The position numbers and the translations under genes were made by a program. 64,000 nucleotides of DNA, taken from positions 2,914,001 to 2,978,000 of the forward strand of contig OY282447.1 of the NCBI GenBank assembly GCA_958296165.1, given 5' to 3'. Positions within the stretch are counted from its first letter, which is position 1. Each line of letters starts with the position of its first letter. Of this stretch, positions 17,991 through 26,728 are shown one piece after another. The stretch comes from an uncultured Pseudomonadales bacterium. GTDB lineage: Bacteria > Pseudomonadota > Gammaproteobacteria > Pseudomonadales > Azotimanducaceae. The notes under the pieces were generated by a model. The model was not told the origin of the DNA and searched no databases. It worked only from the letters and a program-made list of their open reading frames with translations.

Positions 17991-20381
17991 ATGAAACACG
18001 ACACGACGATGCGGGCATTGCTAGCGCTCATGGCCACGCTGGCCACCACCTTCGTAACGAGTGCCGCCAGAGCGCAGGATTCGATAGCGCTGCCGCCTGC
18101 ATCGGAACCCATCCGCGTGGCAGACATCCAGTTGCAGGGCCTGCAGCGAGTTTCCGCCGGTACGGTCTTCAACCTCTTGCCAGCCAGCGTCGGCGACACT
18201 CTGGATAGCGCCGACATGCGCGAGCTGGTGCGGATGTTGTTCCAATCCGGCTATTTCGACGACATCACCCTGCTGCGCGACGGCGACACGCTCATCGTGC
18301 GCGTCGAGGAACGGCCGGCCATCGAGAAAATCGAGCTAGAAGGCAACAAGGCCATCAAGACCGAGGACTTGCTCAAGAACCTAGGCGAAGCCGGCCTGAA
18401 GGAAGGCGACATCTTCAAGCAGGCGACGTTGGAGCGCATCGGCATTGAACTCACGCGCTCGTATTTCGCGCAAGGACGCTACAACGCCAGCATCGATCCC
18501 ACCGTCAAGAAGCTCAGCCGCAACCGCGTGGAACTCAAGATCGACATCGACGAAGGCAAGAGTTCGGGCGTGCGGCACATCAACTTCGTCGGCGCCAAGG
18601 TGTTCAGCCAAGCAGATCTGCGCGCACCGTTGGAACTCAAACATCCGACGCTGCTGTCGTTCATTCGCGGCAAGGACAAATACTCTCGCGAGAAGATGCA
18701 GGGCGATCTCGAAAAGCTCGAAGCGCACTATCAGAACCGTGGCTATGTTGAGTTCGACGCCCGCTCCGTGCAAGTGAGCATTACGCCCGACAAGCGTTCC
18801 GTGTACATCACGGTCAACGTCCACGAAGGCGACCGCTACACGGTGGACGAGGTGAAGTTGATCGGCGAAGTGTCGGACGTCGACCCCGAGGCCGTATCGA
18901 ACCTGTTTCTGGTGCGCGAGGGCCAGGTCTTCAACCTTGCTCTTGTCACCGCGACCGAGGAACGCATCACTGCCGCATTCGGCAACTCCGGCTACGCTTT
19001 CGCGAGCGCTTCCGGCGTCCCGGAGGTGAAGGAGAACGGCCTGGTGGACCTGAAGTTCGTGGTGGATGCAGGCAAGCGAGCCTATGTTCGCCGCATCACG
19101 TTTACCGGCAACACGCTCACCATGGACGAAGTGCTGCGTCGCGAGATGCGGCAAATCGAGGGCGGATGGGCGTCCACGCAGCAAATCGACCGCTCCAAGG
19201 TGCGCTTGGACCAGCTCGGCTACTTTGAACCGAAGTCGGTGAATGTGGAGACGCCGCAGGTGCCGGGCACCGACGATCAGATCGATGTGGAGGTGAGCGT
19301 CGAAGAGCTGCCCACCGGCGCCTACACGGCGCAGCTAGGGTATTCCCAATGGGCCGGCCTGATGGTTTCCGGCGGCGTCAACCAAAAGAACGTTGCCGGC
19401 AGCGGCAACAGCATGGGCGTGCAGTTGAGCTGGAGCGACTACCAGCGTTCCGCCAGCTTCCGCTACCACAACCCCTACTACACCATCGACGGCATCAGCC
19501 GGGGCTTCAACATCTTCGCCCGGGAAACCAACTACTACGCCATCAACATCGCCCGCTACTCAACGGACGCCTACGGCGCCGGCGTCAATTTCGAGTTCCC
19601 GGTGGGCGAAGCGCAGCGCTTGCAGTTCGGCGTCACCGCCGAGCAGACGACGATCAAGGGCAACCTGCTGAGCGCCCAGGAAATCAACGACTTCATCAGC
19701 CGCGCCGGCTCGGACTTCTTCAACCTCAAGATGCAGGGGCTGTGGCTGAAGTCCACCCTCAACCACGGCCTGTTCCCCACCGCCGGCCGCCGACAGTCGA
19801 TAAGCGCCACCGTCGCCGTGCCGGGCAGCGATCTGAACTTCTACCGGCTGAACTACAGCGCCGACCTTTACTACCCACTGCCTTTCGCCCGCAGGCTGTC
19901 CGCGCACCTACGCACCCGGCTCGGCTACGGCGGCGTGTACGGAGACACTGACGCCTACCCGTTCTACGAGCACTTCTTCGCTGGCGGCTTCGGTTCGGTG
20001 CGCGGCTACGAGAAGAGCTCGCTCGGGCCCAAGATCAGCAGCGACACGCTCTACAGGCGCCCGGAAGGGCGGCCCTGGGGCGGCAATCTCTTGGTGGAGG
20101 GTTCCGCGGAAGTCATCTTCCCCCTGCCGTTCGTCGATGCCTCGCGCGGGGTGCGCTCGGTGTACTTCGTCGACGTCGGCAACGTGTTCAACACCGATTG
20201 CCCCAGCTTCAGCCAACGCTGCCTCGATTTCGACGCGGAGGAGCTGCGCATCACGTCAGGACTCGCGGTGAGCTGGCTGTCGCCGATGGGGCCGATGTCG
20301 TTCGCACTGGCCTACCCCTTCAACAACAAGCCGGGTGACGAGGTGGAGCGGTTCACGTTCGAGGTCGGGCAAACATTCTGA
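17991..20381 (+). CDS. bamA: Outer membrane protein assembly factor BamA
   Basis: The central Omp85-family insertase for outer-membrane barrels. The 796-residue product has a signal peptide ending at AARAQ, five POTRA domains (about 40-430, first with IQLQGLQRVSAGTVFNLLP) and a C-terminal 16-strand barrel with the lid motif VRGYEKSSLGP and a terminal phenylalanine (EVGQTF). ATG 17991 is preferred over 17985 because the AAGGA then has proper spacing. It is flanked by rseP and skp. BamC is also in this window; BamB, BamD and BamE are not. Confidence 0.97.
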   Translation: MKHDTTMRALLALMATLATTFVTSAARAQDSIALPPASEPIRVADIQLQGLQRVSAGTVFNLLPASVGDTLDSADMRELVRMLFQSGYFDDITLLRDGDTLIVRVEERPAIEKIELEGNKAIKTEDLLKNLGEAGLKEGDIFKQATLERIGIELTRSYFAQGRYNASIDPTVKKLSRNRVELKIDIDEGKSSGVRHINFVGAKVFSQADLRAPLELKHPTLLSFIRGKDKYSREKMQGDLEKLEAHYQNRGYVEFDARSVQVSITPDKRSVYITVNVHEGDRYTVDEVKLIGEVSDVDPEAVSNLFLVREGQVFNLALVTATEERITAAFGNSGYAFASASGVPEVKENGLVDLKFVVDAGKRAYVRRITFTGNTLTMDEVLRREMRQIEGGWASTQQIDRSKVRLDQLGYFEPKSVNVETPQVPGTDDQIDVEVSVEELPTGAYTAQLGYSQWAGLMVSGGVNQKNVAGSGNSMGVQLSWSDYQRSASFRYHNPYYTIDGISRGFNIFARETNYYAINIARYSTDAYGAGVNFEFPVGEAQRLQFGVTAEQTTIKGNLLSAQEINDFISRAGSDFFNLKMQGLWLKSTLNHGLFPTAGRRQSISATVAVPGSDLNFYRLNYSADLYYPLPFARRLSAHLRTRLGYGGVYGDTDAYPFYEHFFAGGFGSVRGYEKSSLGPKISSDTLYRRPEGRPWGGNLLVEGSAEVIFPLPFVDASRGVRSVYFVDVGNVFNTDCPSFSQRCLDFDAEELRITSGLAVSWLSPMGPMSFALAYPFNNKPGDEVERFTFEVGQTF

Positions 20382-20393
20382 CTGCCAGCACTC

Positions 20394-20399
20394 TATAAT
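20394..20399 (+). promoter_or_regulatory. Possible promoter -10 element upstream of skp
   Basis: A consensus TATAAT lies 13 bp after the bamA stop and 91 bp before the skp start. No convincing -35 is seen at 17 bp spacing, so it may be weak, dependent on another sigma factor, or fortuitous. The 108-bp gap here is large for an otherwise tight operon. Confidence 0.35.
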
Positions 20400-20489
20400 G
20401 GGTACCGGTGTGCGCCAATGGGCGCTGATACGCGCCGCTCGCATAGGCAGAGCGGCACTTTGTGCAGGACGCTGGAGGCAAGCGACGCA

Positions 20490-21020
20490 ATGAGAAGGAT
20501 GAGATGGGCCGCGGCTCTTATGGTTTGGGCGCTGGCAATCGTAGGGCCGAGCGCCGCCGCTCAATTGAAGGTCGCCGTGGTCGACACGGCTCAAGCCATT
20601 CAGCAGAGCGAAGAGGCGAAGTTGTTCGCCGAGAAACTGCAGCAAGAGCTGGAGCCGCAATCCGCTGAACTGACGCTGCTGCAGGAAGCAATCGCCGCCC
20701 TAGGGCAAAGAGTCGAAGACGAGGGCGATGTGATGTCCGAAGCCGACAAGCGCACCGTTGCCAAGGACATCGAGAGCAAGCAAATCGATTTGGATTTCGG
20801 CGCCAAGAAGCTCCAGAAGGAACTACAGGATCGCCAAAACGAGCTGTTCCAGATGATGTTCCCCAAGGTGCGCAGCATCGTCAACGACCTAGTGGAAGTG
20901 GAACGCTACGACTTGGTGTTCGAGCGCACGAACGTCGGCTACGTCAATCCACGCCACGACATCACCGCCAAGGTGACCGAGAAGCTCAACGAACGCTACT
21001 TGGAGGACGGCGAAACCTAG
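20490..21020 (+). CDS. skp: Skp/OmpH periplasmic chaperone
   Basis: Holds unfolded outer-membrane proteins on the way to BamA. The 176-residue product has a signal peptide ending SAAAQ, then KVAVVDTAQAIQQSEEAKLF, a long charged coiled coil (about 45-125) and a C-terminal strand region (YDLVFERTNVGYVNP). This is the jellyfish-trimer layout of the family. ATG 20490 follows GGAGG by 11 bp; a second in-frame ATG lies at 20499. The position between bamA and lpxD is canonical. Confidence 0.92.
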   Translation: MRRMRWAAALMVWALAIVGPSAAAQLKVAVVDTAQAIQQSEEAKLFAEKLQQELEPQSAELTLLQEAIAALGQRVEDEGDVMSEADKRTVAKDIESKQIDLDFGAKKLQKELQDRQNELFQMMFPKVRSIVNDLVEVERYDLVFERTNVGYVNPRHDITAKVTEKLNERYLEDGET

Positions 21021-21042
21021 GCGCCGCCACGGCTGCACTGCG

Positions 21043-22110
21043 GTGCCGGCCATTCGAGACATCGCCGCCGCGCTGGATGCCGCGCTTTCTGGCGGCGTTC
21101 AAGTATGCGGCGACGATGGCTTGGAGATCCATGGCCTAGGGCCCATCGAGACCGCTTCGACCGGTCAGATCACGCATCTCTCCGGCAGCGCCTACCGGCG
21201 CTTTCTACCGACCACGCAAGCGTCTGCGGTCTTGCTGCGCGAAAGTGACGCCGTGCGTTGTCCGTGTACCGCCCTGGTGGTCGCCAATCCCTATCTCGCC
21301 TTCGCGGTGGTCTCGCAACTCTTCGATACCGCGCCGCGCCTGCCAGCCGGCATCGATGCGAACGCACACATCTCGCCCCGAGCCGTCGTCGACCCAACTG
21401 CCGCGATTGGCGCCGGCGCCACGGTGGCCGCGAATGCCTGCATCGGCGCCGGCGTGGAAGTGGGCGTTGGCGCCTACGTCGGCGAGGATTGCAGCATCGG
21501 CGAAAACTCGCGCATCTACCCCAACGCGACTCTCTACCACCGCGTGCGCCTAGGTGCGCGTTGCGTGATCCACTCCGGTGCGGTGATCGGCGCGGACGGC
21601 TTCGGCTTCACGCCCAACGAGAGGGGCGCGTGGCAGGCCATCGCCCAGCTGGGCGGCGTGACGCTGGGCGACGATGTGAGCGTGGGCGCCAGCACCACCA
21701 TCGACCGCGGCACAATCGCAGACACCGTGGTCGGAACTGGAGTGAAGATCGACAACCAAGTGCAAATCGGACACAACTGCCTGATTGGCGACCACACCTT
21801 GATCTGCGGCCGCGTTGGCATTGTCGGCAGTACCAAGATCGGTCGCCATTGCGTATTCGCCGGCGGCGCCGGCGTCGCCGGCGAGCATCCCGTCGAGATC
21901 TGCGACAACGTGCAGGTGGGCACGGTGACCACCATCACGCGTTCCATCGACACGCCGGGTGTCTACCAGGGCAGCGTTCTGCATAATGTCGCCAAGCGCT
22001 GGAGACGCAACGCCTTGCGCTTCCAGCAACTCGACGAGATGGCCAAGCGCCTCAAGCGCTTGGAGGCGACCGTGAGGGCGCGAGGCAAGCGAGGTAAGGG
22101 GAGCGGCTGA
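21043..22110 (+). CDS. lpxD: UDP-3-O-(3-hydroxyacyl)glucosamine N-acyltransferase
   Basis: Adds the second 3-hydroxyacyl chain in lipid A synthesis. The 355-residue product has the N-terminal uridine-binding domain, a left-handed beta-helix of hexapeptide repeats (about 110-300) and a C-terminal helix. The catalytic histidine region QIGHNCLIGDH and the DGFGFTPNERGAW loop are present. It starts with GTG at 21043, 22 bp after skp. The C-terminal tail is basic and slightly longer than in E. coli (341). Confidence 0.94.
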   Translation: MPAIRDIAAALDAALSGGVQVCGDDGLEIHGLGPIETASTGQITHLSGSAYRRFLPTTQASAVLLRESDAVRCPCTALVVANPYLAFAVVSQLFDTAPRLPAGIDANAHISPRAVVDPTAAIGAGATVAANACIGAGVEVGVGAYVGEDCSIGENSRIYPNATLYHRVRLGARCVIHSGAVIGADGFGFTPNERGAWQAIAQLGGVTLGDDVSVGASTTIDRGTIADTVVGTGVKIDNQVQIGHNCLIGDHTLICGRVGIVGSTKIGRHCVFAGGAGVAGEHPVEICDNVQVGTVTTITRSIDTPGVYQGSVLHNVAKRWRRNALRFQQLDEMAKRLKRLEATVRARGKRGKGSG

Positions 22111-22112
22111 GC

Positions 22113-22604
22113 GTGACATTGAACATCGACCAGATTCTCAACTACCTGCCGCATCGCTATCCCTTCCTGCTGCTCGATCGCGTCGACGAGTTGTTGCCCG
22201 GCGAACGCATCCGCGGCCGCAAGAACGTGTCCGCCAACGAGCCCTATCTACAAGGCCACTTTCCCGACCATCCCATCATGCCCGGTGTGCTGGTGGTGGA
22301 GGCACTGGCGCAGCTGTGCTGCGTGCTGGCATTCGAGACGCACGGCCGCAAACCTGCAGACGGCTACTTGCACTATCTGGCCGGCGTCGACGACGCCCGC
22401 TTCAAGAGACCCGTCCGGCCCGGCGATGTGCTGGAGCTGCACGGCAGCGTTGCCAGCCAACGTCGCCAGCTCATGAAGTTCGACTGCCAAGCCCGCGTGG
22501 ACGGCGAATTGGCGTGCTCGGTGAAACTCATCTGCGTGGAACGAAAGCTGGATGAGGCCAGGCCAGCTGGCGCGAGCGGAGCGCGCCCGGCAAAAAAGCC
22601 ATGA
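22113..22604 (+). CDS. fabZ: 3-hydroxyacyl-ACP dehydratase FabZ
   Basis: Dehydrates 3-hydroxyacyl-ACP in fatty acid elongation and competes with LpxA/LpxD for the same precursors. The 163-residue hot-dog protein has LPHRYPFLLLDRV near the start and the active-site helix GHFPDHPIMPGVLVVEALAQ with catalytic His and Glu. GTG 22113 follows a GGGGAG. It is coupled to lpxA by an ATGA overlap. The C-terminal tail after KLICVERKLDE is rich in Ala, Pro and Lys and looks dispensable. Confidence 0.95.
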   Translation: MTLNIDQILNYLPHRYPFLLLDRVDELLPGERIRGRKNVSANEPYLQGHFPDHPIMPGVLVVEALAQLCCVLAFETHGRKPADGYLHYLAGVDDARFKRPVRPGDVLELHGSVASQRRQLMKFDCQARVDGELACSVKLICVERKLDEARPAGASGARPAKKP

Positions 22605-23386
22605 TCGACAAGCGCGCCATCGTCGATCCCAAGGCGAAACTCGGCAGCAACGTCTCGGTGGGGCCTTGGTCCATCGTCGGCGCGGACGTTGAGGTGGGCG
22701 ACGACTGCGAAATCGGCCCGCATGTGGTGTTGCGCGGCCCCACCCGGCTCGGCCGCGGCAACCGCATCTACCAATTCGCCACCGTCGGCGAGGGTTCGCC
22801 GGCATTTGCGTACAAAGACGAGCCGACGACGCTCACTATCGGCGACGACAACGTCATTCGCGAGGGCGTCACCATCCATCGAGGCCTTGCCACCGATCGC
22901 AGCCGCACGGTCATCGGCAACGGCAATCTGTTCATGGCCTATGTACACATCGGTCACGATTGCGTACTCGGCGACCACATCGTCATGGCCAACAACGCCT
23001 CGGTGGCGGGCCACGTCACGGTTGGCGACGAAGCGGTGCTGAGCGGCTACGTTGGCGTGCCGCAGTTTCGCATCATCGGCCCGTACTCGTTCGTGAGCGC
23101 GATGTCGCTGGTCACCAAAGACGTGCCTGCGTTTGTCTCCATAGACGGCAATCCCGCCGGCGCGGTGGGCCTGAACGTCGAACGCTTGCGGCGGCTCGGA
23201 TTGAGCGACGACGTCAAGAAGGCATTGCAGGAAGCCTACAACATGGTCTATCGGCGGGGCCTGACGCTCAAGGAAGCTCTCGAAGAACTGCGCGAACCGG
23301 CGGCTCGATTGGCTGAGGTGGGCTTGTTCGTGCGCTCCATAGAAGCCGCGGAACACGGCATCGTCCGCGAACGCCGGCGGCTCTAA
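22601..23386 (+). CDS. lpxA: UDP-N-acetylglucosamine O-acyltransferase LpxA
   Basis: First acylation of lipid A synthesis. The 261-residue hexapeptide-repeat protein keeps the catalytic His in HIGHDCVLG (H119, equivalent to E. coli H125) and the second histidine in AGHVT (H138, E. coli H144). Two changes stand out. The usual VHQF/VHQY motif is VPQF, so E. coli H160 is proline here (P154). The chain-length ruler position (E. coli G173) is alanine (A167). The C-terminal helical domain is normal. lpxB, which normally follows, is absent; a minus-strand gene comes next. Confidence 0.93.
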   Translation: MIDKRAIVDPKAKLGSNVSVGPWSIVGADVEVGDDCEIGPHVVLRGPTRLGRGNRIYQFATVGEGSPAFAYKDEPTTLTIGDDNVIREGVTIHRGLATDRSRTVIGNGNLFMAYVHIGHDCVLGDHIVMANNASVAGHVTVGDEAVLSGYVGVPQFRIIGPYSFVSAMSLVTKDVPAFVSIDGNPAGAVGLNVERLRRLGLSDDVKKALQEAYNMVYRRGLTLKEALEELREPAARLAEVGLFVRSIEAAEHGIVRERRRL

Positions 23387-24510
23387 TCGCCCCACGTACG
23401 CGACCCGGTAGATGCGCCCGCCGAGATCGTCTGAAACCAGCAGGCTGCCGTCGGCGGCTTGCAGCACGTCGTTCGGGCGACCGGACGCGTTCTGCCCATC
23501 CAGCCACACATCGACGAAAGGCGCATAGGTCGGCCGACCTTCTGCGAAGCGCAAAACGCTCACGCGGTAGCCAACCTTGGACGAGCGATTCCAAGAGCCG
23601 TGTTCGGCGATGAACAACGCCTGGGCGTACTCGCTCGGGAACTGGTCGCCCGTGTAGAAGGCGATTCCCAGGCCGCCGCATGGGCTTGCATCTCGAACGC
23701 CGGAGCGACGAAGGCGGCAGCGTCGGCGTCGGCGCCGAAACGCGGGTCGGCGATGGCAGCGCCGTGGATGTGCGGATAGCCGAAGTGGCTGCCGGCGGTT
23801 GCCATTACGTTCACTTCCTCGGGCGGCACGTCGTCGCCGAGCATGTCGCGCCCGTTGTCGGTGAACCATAGCTGGCCGGTGTCCGGGTGCCACGCCATGC
23901 CGACCGAGTTGCGCACCCCTTTGGCGTAGACGGTGGTGGCGCCGGTGCGCGAGTCCATGCGCAAGATGCTCGCGAAACGGGGGTCTTCGGATAGGCAGAT
24001 GTTGCAAGGTGCGCCCACGGGTACATAGAGGAAGCCGTCGGGGCCGACCGAGAGATATTTCCAGCCGTGATGACGCCTGTTCGGCAGTGTGTCCGTGACC
24101 ACGTCCGGCGTTGGCTGAGCGCGGAACGCACGGTCTATGTCGACATAGCGGAGCACGCGATTCAGCGCTGCAACGTAGAGGTCGCCTTCGTGCAGCGCCA
24201 GGCCGCTTGGCATCGTCAAACCGTGCGCGAAAGTCACCACTTCGGGTTCTTCGTCCCAAGTCTCGCCGAGCACTACCGCGTAGAGCTTGCCGGCTCGCCG
24301 CGAACCGACATAAAGCACGCCGTTGTTCGAGAGCGCCATCTGCCGCGCGTTGGGCACCGCGTCGGTGACCACCGACAGCGCGAACCCGGGCGCTAATCCT
24401 TCTTGCGCCGCCGCAAGCTCTTCACCAGCCGCCGGCTCTCCACCAGCCGCCGGCGCTACCGCCAACCCGGCCAACCACAACAGCGCGCGAATGCGGGGCC
24501 GCACGTTCAC
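23383..24510 (-). pseudogene. PQQ-dependent sugar dehydrogenase-like beta-propeller, frameshifted
   Basis: The first part, from GTG 24510, has an N-terminal signal peptide and propeller motifs such as RQMALSNNGVLYVGSRRAGKLYAVV, SVGPDGFLYVPVGAPCNIC and FTDNGRDMLGDDVPPEEVN. These mark the sugar/sorbosone dehydrogenase family (periplasmic oxidation of sugars using PQQ). Near 23675 in a GCGGCGG run the frame shifts, and the rest (GLGIAFYTGDQFP, FIAEHGSWNRS, GGRIYRVAYVG) continues in another frame. That second frame has no stop until deep inside lpxA; a TAG at 23385-23383 lies in the original frame. It is last in the five-gene minus-strand operon. Confidence 0.75.
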
Positions 24511-24550
24511 TGTCAAACGTCGCGGACTTTCAGATTGCTCAACACGGGCG

Positions 24551-25417
24551 CTAATCTGCGAAGTCGCCAGCCACGTCCCAGAATCGCTTGATGGCGTCGA
24601 TGTGCGCCCGTGCGCCTTCGAGGCCGGCATTCATGGTGACTACGGCCGTGTGCGTGACGCCAAGCTCGCGCATCTGGCGCAGCCGATCGCGAGCTCCATC
24701 GCCAGCATCGCCCATGGGCGCCATGCACTCGATCCCGATCTCAGCCGGGTCGCGCCCGGCGTCGTGCGCCGCCTTGCGCACGGTGCGCAACTGCTCATCC
24801 AAGTTTGGATTGAAGAACGGGAACCAGCCATCGGCGATGCGGCCCACTCGTTCAAGCACCTGCGGCGCCATGCCGCCGAGCCAGACGGGAATGCTGCGGT
24901 TGACCGGCAGCGGGTTTAGGCCGGCTTCCGTGACCGTGTGCCAGCGTCCGCGGTAGCTCACTACGTCGTCTGCCCAGAGTTTGCGCATCAAGTCGATCTG
25001 TTCTTCGCTGCGCAAGCCGCGGTCGTGGAAGTTCTCCGCCAGCGCCTCGTATTCCACGGCGTTCCAGCCGGTGCCGATGCCGAGCCGCAAACGACCCTTG
25101 GAGAGCACGTCCACGCAAGCCGCCTGTTTGGCCACCAAGGCGGTTTGGCGCTGCGGCAGGATGATGACGGCGCTGACCAGTTCCAGCGTTTGCGTAACGC
25201 CGGCCAAGTAGCCGAACAGCACGAACGGTTCGTGGAACGAGCTCTCGGACGTATAGGGGCCTTGCCAATCGGGGCGGTTGGCGGTGCTAGCCCCCAATAC
25301 ATGGTCGTAGGCGATCAGGTGGTCGTAGCCGGTGGCTTCCGCGGTTGCGGCGAACTCCGCCACGATGCCGGGGTCAGTGCCGATTTCGGTCTGTGGAAAG
25401 ACGACTCCGAACTTCAT
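24551..25417 (-). CDS. LLM-class flavin-dependent oxidoreductase
   Basis: A 288-residue luciferase-like TIM-barrel protein starting MKFGVVFPQTEIG, with YDHLIAYDHVLGAS, the conserved LGIGTGWNAVEYEALG-like stretch, and IPVWLGGMAPQVLERVGRIADGW. This matches the LLM subgroup often annotated as F420-dependent, but F420 use is uncertain in gammaproteobacteria and FMN is equally possible. AAGGAG lies just before ATG 25417. It lies between an amidohydrolase and the sugar dehydrogenase on the same strand, so it probably oxidises an intermediate of the same pathway. Confidence 0.88.
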   Translation of the reverse strand: MKFGVVFPQTEIGTDPGIVAEFAATAEATGYDHLIAYDHVLGASTANRPDWQGPYTSESSFHEPFVLFGYLAGVTQTLELVSAVIILPQRQTALVAKQAACVDVLSKGRLRLGIGTGWNAVEYEALAENFHDRGLRSEEQIDLMRKLWADDVVSYRGRWHTVTEAGLNPLPVNRSIPVWLGGMAPQVLERVGRIADGWFPFFNPNLDEQLRTVRKAAHDAGRDPAEIGIECMAPMGDAGDGARDRLRQMRELGVTHTAVVTMNAGLEGARAHIDAIKRFWDVAGDFAD

Positions 25418-25534
25418 GGGAACTCCTTGGTTGCTTGGACGTTAACGCGCGGTTCGATCTCCTGGCCAAACCGCGCAGCGTTGTATGTTCGCAGCAAGAG
25501 CAGCGCGGCCTCATCGCCAGAAGCCAGCCAGACA

Positions 25535-26683
25535 TCAGGCAAAGGCCGAGCCCATCATGTCCTCGAAGTTTCTGCGATAGAAGCGTTCACGGCACGCCTC
25601 GGGCAGGGCCGCCGTCGCCTTGTCGAATCGGCCCTTGGGATTTCGACCGCCTTCCAGGTGCGGGTAGTCGGACGAGAACATGCACACTTGCGGCGCGGAC
25701 TGCTCGACGATCCAGCCGACCGGTTCAGTCGGATAAGGCGTTACCCGCACCTGCCGCATGACGTATTCGCTTGGCCTAAGCGACAACCCCTGCAAGCGTT
25801 CCTCGTGTCGCGCAAACGCCTCGAAGGCGGCGTCGAGCTGGCGGATGAAGCCGGGCAGCCAGGCGGCGCCCAGCTCGATGACGCCGACTTTGAGGTGCTC
25901 GAAGCGATCCAGCACACCGTCCAGTATGAGCATGGAGAGAGCCTGCATCGGTCCATGCGGAATGGCCATGTAGGAGATGGAGCGGAAGTTCTCCTCGCCG
26001 CCGTGAAAGTCCGGCACGGGCGGCAAGCCGTTGTTCTTGTGCGCCGGCGGCAGCACGCGATCCGCCAACCCGACATGGAACAGGATCGGCCTGCCGGCCT
26101 CGGCCGCCTGCGCCCACACCGCATCCAAGGCTATGTGGCTGGTGGCGTGGTTCGTCGGGCAGGCCCAAGGCACCAGAAGCGCCTTCATGCCGAGTTCGAG
26201 CGCCTGCTTTGCTGCCTCCGGCGCACGTTCGAGATCGGCCAGCGCCACGTAGCCGACCGGCAGCAGGCGGCTGTCGGCAGCGCAGAACTCCGCCTGGGCT
26301 CGATTGGCTGCCGCTGCCGCGCCGTACAGCATGGCCAGGTCGTCGCCGTGTTCCAATTCCTCCAGCCAGACGTTCGGCGAGGTGGGAAAGACGAGCTGGC
26401 TGGCAACGCCGATGTGTTCGAGCGCCTCGCTGCGGTCTTCGCGCCGAAACGATCCCAAGGCGGCGTGGTTCTTGCGCAGCATGATTTCGGCGCCGTTGTT
26501 GGCGCGGTAGGCAGGATCGTCGTGCTTGGCCACGGTGGCCGCCAACGCGGTGGCGTGTTTGGCGCCGAAGCGAGCCCTGAAGGCCGCGCTCACTTCGGCC
26601 GTGGCGAAGTCGTCCAGCCAACCCGGCAACTCCATCACATGGGAATCGGCATCGTGGACGACGCGATCTTGGATGTAGGGCAT
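25535..26683 (-). CDS. Amidohydrolase family protein (ACMSD/amidohydrolase-2 type)
   Basis: A 382-residue TIM-barrel hydrolase or decarboxylase. The N-terminal metal motif is in VVHDADSHVMELP; further ligands are likely in FHVGLADR and in MFSSDYPHLEGG near the C-terminus. This is the amidohydrolase-2 layout shared by ACMSD and resorcylate decarboxylases, so C-C or C-N bond cleavage of a cyclic acid is plausible but not provable. ATG 26681-26683 gives a normal length. The next gene upstream on the strand is another amidohydrolase, this one exported. Confidence 0.83.
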   Translation of the reverse strand: MPYIQDRVVHDADSHVMELPGWLDDFATAEVSAAFRARFGAKHATALAATVAKHDDPAYRANNGAEIMLRKNHAALGSFRREDRSEALEHIGVASQLVFPTSPNVWLEELEHGDDLAMLYGAAAAANRAQAEFCAADSRLLPVGYVALADLERAPEAAKQALELGMKALLVPWACPTNHATSHIALDAVWAQAAEAGRPILFHVGLADRVLPPAHKNNGLPPVPDFHGGEENFRSISYMAIPHGPMQALSMLILDGVLDRFEHLKVGVIELGAAWLPGFIRQLDAAFEAFARHEERLQGLSLRPSEYVMRQVRVTPYPTEPVGWIVEQSAPQVCMFSSDYPHLEGGRNPKGRFDKATAALPEACRERFYRRNFEDMMGSAFA

Positions 26684-26728
26684 TGCGGCTTCCCCTGCGC
26701 ACGACCATCGGCAACGGCCGAGTGTAAC

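Noticed and set aside
22373-23386. Long minus-strand open frame running through lpxA and fabZ
   Set aside because: It is antisense shadow coding opposite well-supported genes; only the part beyond 23386 shows sugar dehydrogenase similarity.
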